Shown here piece after piece: positions 5,985-7,424 of a stretch of DNA of 7,424 nucleotides. The first letter of the stretch is position 1, and each line of letters starts with the position of its first letter. The DNA lies in contig CAMYXQ010000041.1 in assembly GCA_947303105.1 (NCBI GenBank), forward strand, positions 1-7,424. Reading direction: 5' to 3'. Source of the stretch: an uncultured Caryophanales bacterium. Its GTDB lineage: Bacteria > Bacillota_I > Bacilli_A > RFN20 > CAG-826. The position numbers and the translations under genes were made by a program. Under the pieces are notes generated by a model. That model was not told the origin of the DNA, did no database searches, and was given only the letters and a program-made list of their open reading frames with translations.

Positions 5985-6458
5985 ATGAAGAGAAAGAGTA
6001 GAGTTAGCATCGCGTTGCCGTTAATCGGTATCTTGTTCGCGATTGTCGCCATTTTTTGTTTGATGGCCCCTGGATTCAATGAGGCCTCGAGAGGAACCGG
6101 ATTCGTCGTCGCCTTCGGTGGTTCGAATATCGACCGTCACCCCGTCGCCGGCTTGATCATCGCGTTCGCCCTCCAGATCCTTGTCATCCTCGTCGCCATG
6201 TTCTCCCTTGCCGTCAAGGGCAAAGGCAAATATGGATTATTGTTATTCGCCGCTGCCGCTGCCGTGGCATCCGCCGTCTTGTTCATCTTCGCCAAGCCGC
6301 TTTATATCGCGGCCAACGCGGGAGATCCGCTCAGCGAGATCACCGTCACTGACTTCAAACTCGGCGCCGGATTTATCACCAGCATCATCTTCTCCTTCCT
6401 CGCCGGTGGCATCCTTGCTCTCAAGGTGTACGTCGACCGTCGGAGCGACGAAGAATAA
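5985..6458 (+). CDS. Hypothetical four-helix membrane protein
   Basis: I do not recognise this 157-residue protein. It opens with a basic MKRKSR and has four hydrophobic helices at roughly 8-28, 54-77, 83-108 and 127-148. It ends in a short charged tail (DRRSDEE), placing both termini on the cytosolic side by the positive-inside rule. Loops after helix 1 (FNEASRGTGF...SNIDRHP) and helix 3 (NAGDPLSEITVTDFKLG) would face outward. Helix 3 contains an Ala-rich run. There are no catalytic or binding motifs that I can identify. The frame extends upstream to base 5877, but that extension runs through the promoter and encodes no membrane helix, so the start at 5985, downstream of promoter and weak Shine-Dalgarno, is preferred. 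It appears monocistronic and is closed by the intrinsic terminator 16 bases after its stop. Confidence 0.75.
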   Translation: MKRKSRVSIALPLIGILFAIVAIFCLMAPGFNEASRGTGFVVAFGGSNIDRHPVAGLIIAFALQILVILVAMFSLAVKGKGKYGLLLFAAAAAVASAVLFIFAKPLYIAANAGDPLSEITVTDFKLGAGFITSIIFSFLAGGILALKVYVDRRSDEE

Positions 6459-6473
6459 TCTTCTAAAAGAAAT

Positions 6474-6496
6474 GCCCCTCATTTGAGGGGCTTTTT
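6474..6496. terminator. Intrinsic terminator overlapping the 3' end of vsr
   Basis: Stem GCCCCTC (6474-6480) and GAGGGGC (6485-6491) enclose loop ATTT and are followed by TTTTT, giving a strong terminator for the plus-strand membrane protein gene. On the minus strand the same hairpin is followed by a weaker ATTTCTTTT and could also end vsr transcription. The hairpin contains the vsr stop codon and part of its last five codons. Confidence 0.88.
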
Positions 6497-6913
6497 ATAT
6501 CCTCTTTGGATCAGGGCTTCTTCGATTTTGTCGGCGCATCCTTTGACGTCTTTTTCGATTTCTTTGCCCCAGAAGCGGAGAACGACGTAACCATGGGCAA
6601 GGAGATATTCGTTCACCTCGTTATCCCGTTCCATGTTCCGTTTGATTTTCGGAATCCAATAGTCGCGGTTGGCGTGGATCTTCTCCTCATTCTCGGCGAA
6701 CTCATATCCGTGCCAGAACTCACTGTCGCAGAAGATGGCTACTTTGTAGCCCTTCATCGAAATATCCGGGTGGCCATAGATGTATTTGCTATTGGCCCGA
6801 TAACGGATCCCGCGTTGATAAAGCTCGCGGCGGAGTTTCATCTCGATGCCGGTGTTCTTGCCACGGATGCGGGACATCGTATAGGAGATGGTTTCTTGGC
6901 TGCGCGGTTTCAT
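6479..6913 (-). CDS. vsr: Vsr-type DNA mismatch endonuclease (very short patch repair)
   Basis: This 144-residue protein aligns with Vsr along its length: MSRIRGKNTGIE at 13-24, YRANSKYIYGHPDI at 38-51, YKVAIFCDSEFWHG at 56-69, NRDYWIPKIKRNMERD at 82-97 and VVLRFWGKEI at 110-119. E. coli Vsr nicks 5' of the mispaired T at T:G mismatches made by 5-methylcytosine deamination in Dcm sites. By alignment from memory D50 matches the metal-binding Asp51, F66-W67 the intercalating Phe-Trp, and H68 the catalytic His69. The E. coli zinc ligands are missing (Glu, Tyr and Phe instead of Cys, His and Cys), as I recall for the common Firmicute CDSEFWHG subgroup. No cytosine methylase is visible in the window. 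The ATG at 6913 is chosen over an in-frame TTG two codons upstream because the -10 box ends 6 bases before the ATG. The last codons lie within the opposing gene's terminator. Confidence 0.92.
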   Translation of the reverse strand: MKPRSQETISYTMSRIRGKNTGIEMKLRRELYQRGIRYRANSKYIYGHPDISMKGYKVAIFCDSEFWHGYEFAENEEKIHANRDYWIPKIKRNMERDNEVNEYLLAHGYVVLRFWGKEIEKDVKGCADKIEEALIQRGYKKPLK

Positions 6914-6919
6914 GGGCAA

Positions 6920-6928
6920 ATTGTAACA
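6920..6928 (-). promoter_or_regulatory. Extended -10 promoter of vsr (probably leaderless)
   Basis: On the minus strand TGT precedes TACAAT (6925-6920), ending 6 bases before the vsr ATG at 6913. There is no Shine-Dalgarno. It forms the left arm of the palindrome shared with the divergent acetyltransferase gene. Confidence 0.6.
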
Positions 6929-6932
6929 CCGG

Positions 6933-6941
6933 TGCTACAAT
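6933..6941 (+). promoter_or_regulatory. Extended -10 promoter of the GNAT gene (probably leaderless)
   Basis: TGC precedes TACAAT (6936-6941), which ends 6 bases before the GTG start at 6948. The GAGGA just before the GTG abuts the start and is too close to act as a normal Shine-Dalgarno. No -35 is visible. Confidence 0.6.
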
Positions 6942-6947
6942 CGAGGA

Positions 6948-7424
6948 GTGAAAATTCGTCATGCGAAAATCGCCGAGAAGGCTACGATCGAGAAATATAT
7001 CCGCCGCGTCGAGGCGGCCGCTTCTTTCGACGGCGTCCCTCTTCCTTTGTGGGGTGAGCGCGCCACGTTCGATTTAGGCGCCGCGATTGAGAAAGAACGC
7101 GTCTATATCGCCATCGAAAACCGGATGATCTACGGTCTTCTGATCGTATCGAATTCGGTCCTTGATTCTTACTTCGCCGAAAGCCAATCTCGCGAAAAAG
7201 AACTCAATATGTTATTAAAAACCGATCCGAAAGGGTATGAGGAAATCGTCATTATCGAATCCCTTTCCATCGACCCGCGTTTCCGGGGAAAAGGCTTCGG
7301 AAAAGAGCTAACCCGTTACGTGACCGACAACCACCGCCACGGCCTGGTTCTCGCCGCCGTGCCGCCCAAGAACGAAAAAGCGGTCCGTTATTTCCGGGAC
7401 CGCGGTTTCTTAGCGAGGGGGACT
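6948..7424 (+). CDS. GNAT family N-acetyltransferase (3' partial)
   Basis: The frame is open to the window end, with 159 residues visible. From a GTG start it reads MKIRHAKIAEKATIEKYI, a typical GNAT N-terminus. The acetyl-CoA-binding motif A is complete: a VIIESLSIDP strand (101-110) followed by RGKGFG at 113-118 (R/QxxGxG/A), which grips the pyrophosphate of acetyl-CoA. Motif B is present as NEKAVRYFRDRGF at 142-154. A variable middle section (about 70-98) probably forms the substrate site; nothing there identifies whether the acceptor is a protein, amino sugar or small molecule. GTG was chosen because the only nearby ATG (6961) is out of frame and because the promoter geometry mirrors that of vsr. 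It is divergently transcribed from vsr with 34 bases between start codons. Only a few C-terminal residues are probably missing. Confidence 0.88.
   Translation, partial: MKIRHAKIAEKATIEKYIRRVEAAASFDGVPLPLWGERATFDLGAAIEKERVYIAIENRMIYGLLIVSNSVLDSYFAESQSREKELNMLLKTDPKGYEEIVIIESLSIDPRFRGKGFGKELTRYVTDNHRHGLVLAAVPPKNEKAVRYFRDRGFLARGT

Larger units (their letters stand above)
6920..6941. repeat. 22-bp near-perfect palindrome holding two opposing -10 boxes
   Basis: The left arm ATTGTA (6920-6925) and right arm TACAAT (6936-6941) flank a perfect CACCGGTG core (6927-6934). Ten of eleven position pairs are complementary; only 6926/6935 mismatches. Symmetry ends exactly at the -10 boxes, and both start codons (6913 and 6948) are equidistant from the centre at 6930.5. 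Confidence 0.85.

Noticed and set aside
6506..7057. A 183-codon plus-strand frame opposite vsr.
   Set aside because: It is antisense to a clear Vsr protein, crosses the divergent promoter palindrome and ends out of frame in the GNAT gene.

Overview
The window reads as an ordinary, densely packed chromosomal stretch of a low-GC-lineage Gram-positive bacterium, most likely an uncultured gut-type Bacilli/Erysipelotrichia-like or Mollicutes-related Firmicute. This is inferred from the Firmicute-type TraX, the CDSEFWHG-type Vsr endonuclease, the lipoprotein with InlB-like repeats, and CCA encoded in both tRNA genes. Base composition is moderate and even across genes. TGA serves as a stop (CPBP protease, Vsr), so the standard bacterial code fits. 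There are no transposases, integrases, CRISPR arrays or phage genes, and no gene-free stretch longer than about 120 bases.

Layout. Bases 2-1744 (+): a three-gene operon encoding a CPBP intramembrane protease (5' end cut off), a TraX-family membrane protein (4-base ATGA overlap) and a thioredoxin with a strong Shine-Dalgarno. Bases 1753-1983 (+): a two-tRNA unit, Asp(GUC) and Gly(UCC), with its own promoter and intrinsic terminator. Bases 2005-2586 (+): an RdgB/HAM1 nucleotide-pool sanitising pyrophosphatase. Bases 2572-3267 (-): a YhhN/TMEM86-type membrane protein (lysoplasmalogenase family), tail-to-tail with rdgB. Bases 3312-4751 (+): an MFS transporter with a charged pentapeptide-repeat tail. 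Bases 4779-5867 (-): a surface lipoprotein with three InlB-like repeats, sharing a bidirectional terminator with the transporter. Bases 5985-6458 (+): an unrecognised four-helix membrane protein. Bases 6479-6913 (-): a Vsr-type mismatch endonuclease. Bases 6948-7424 (+): a GNAT acetyltransferase cut off by the window end.

No single pathway joins these genes. RdgB and Vsr both protect genome integrity; most of the others are envelope or membrane functions.

The most interesting signal is at the gene starts rather than in the proteins. Every gene that begins a transcription unit has a -10-like hexamer, usually with an extended TGn, ending only 6-9 bases before the start codon, and has no usable Shine-Dalgarno; the one exception is the small membrane protein gene. 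This suggests leaderless mRNAs. By contrast, the internal operon gene trx carries a near-perfect Shine-Dalgarno. The vsr/GNAT pair is an extreme case: the two start codons lie symmetrically around a near-perfect 22-bp palindrome whose outer arms are the two opposing -10 boxes. I found no convincing new multi-gene system.
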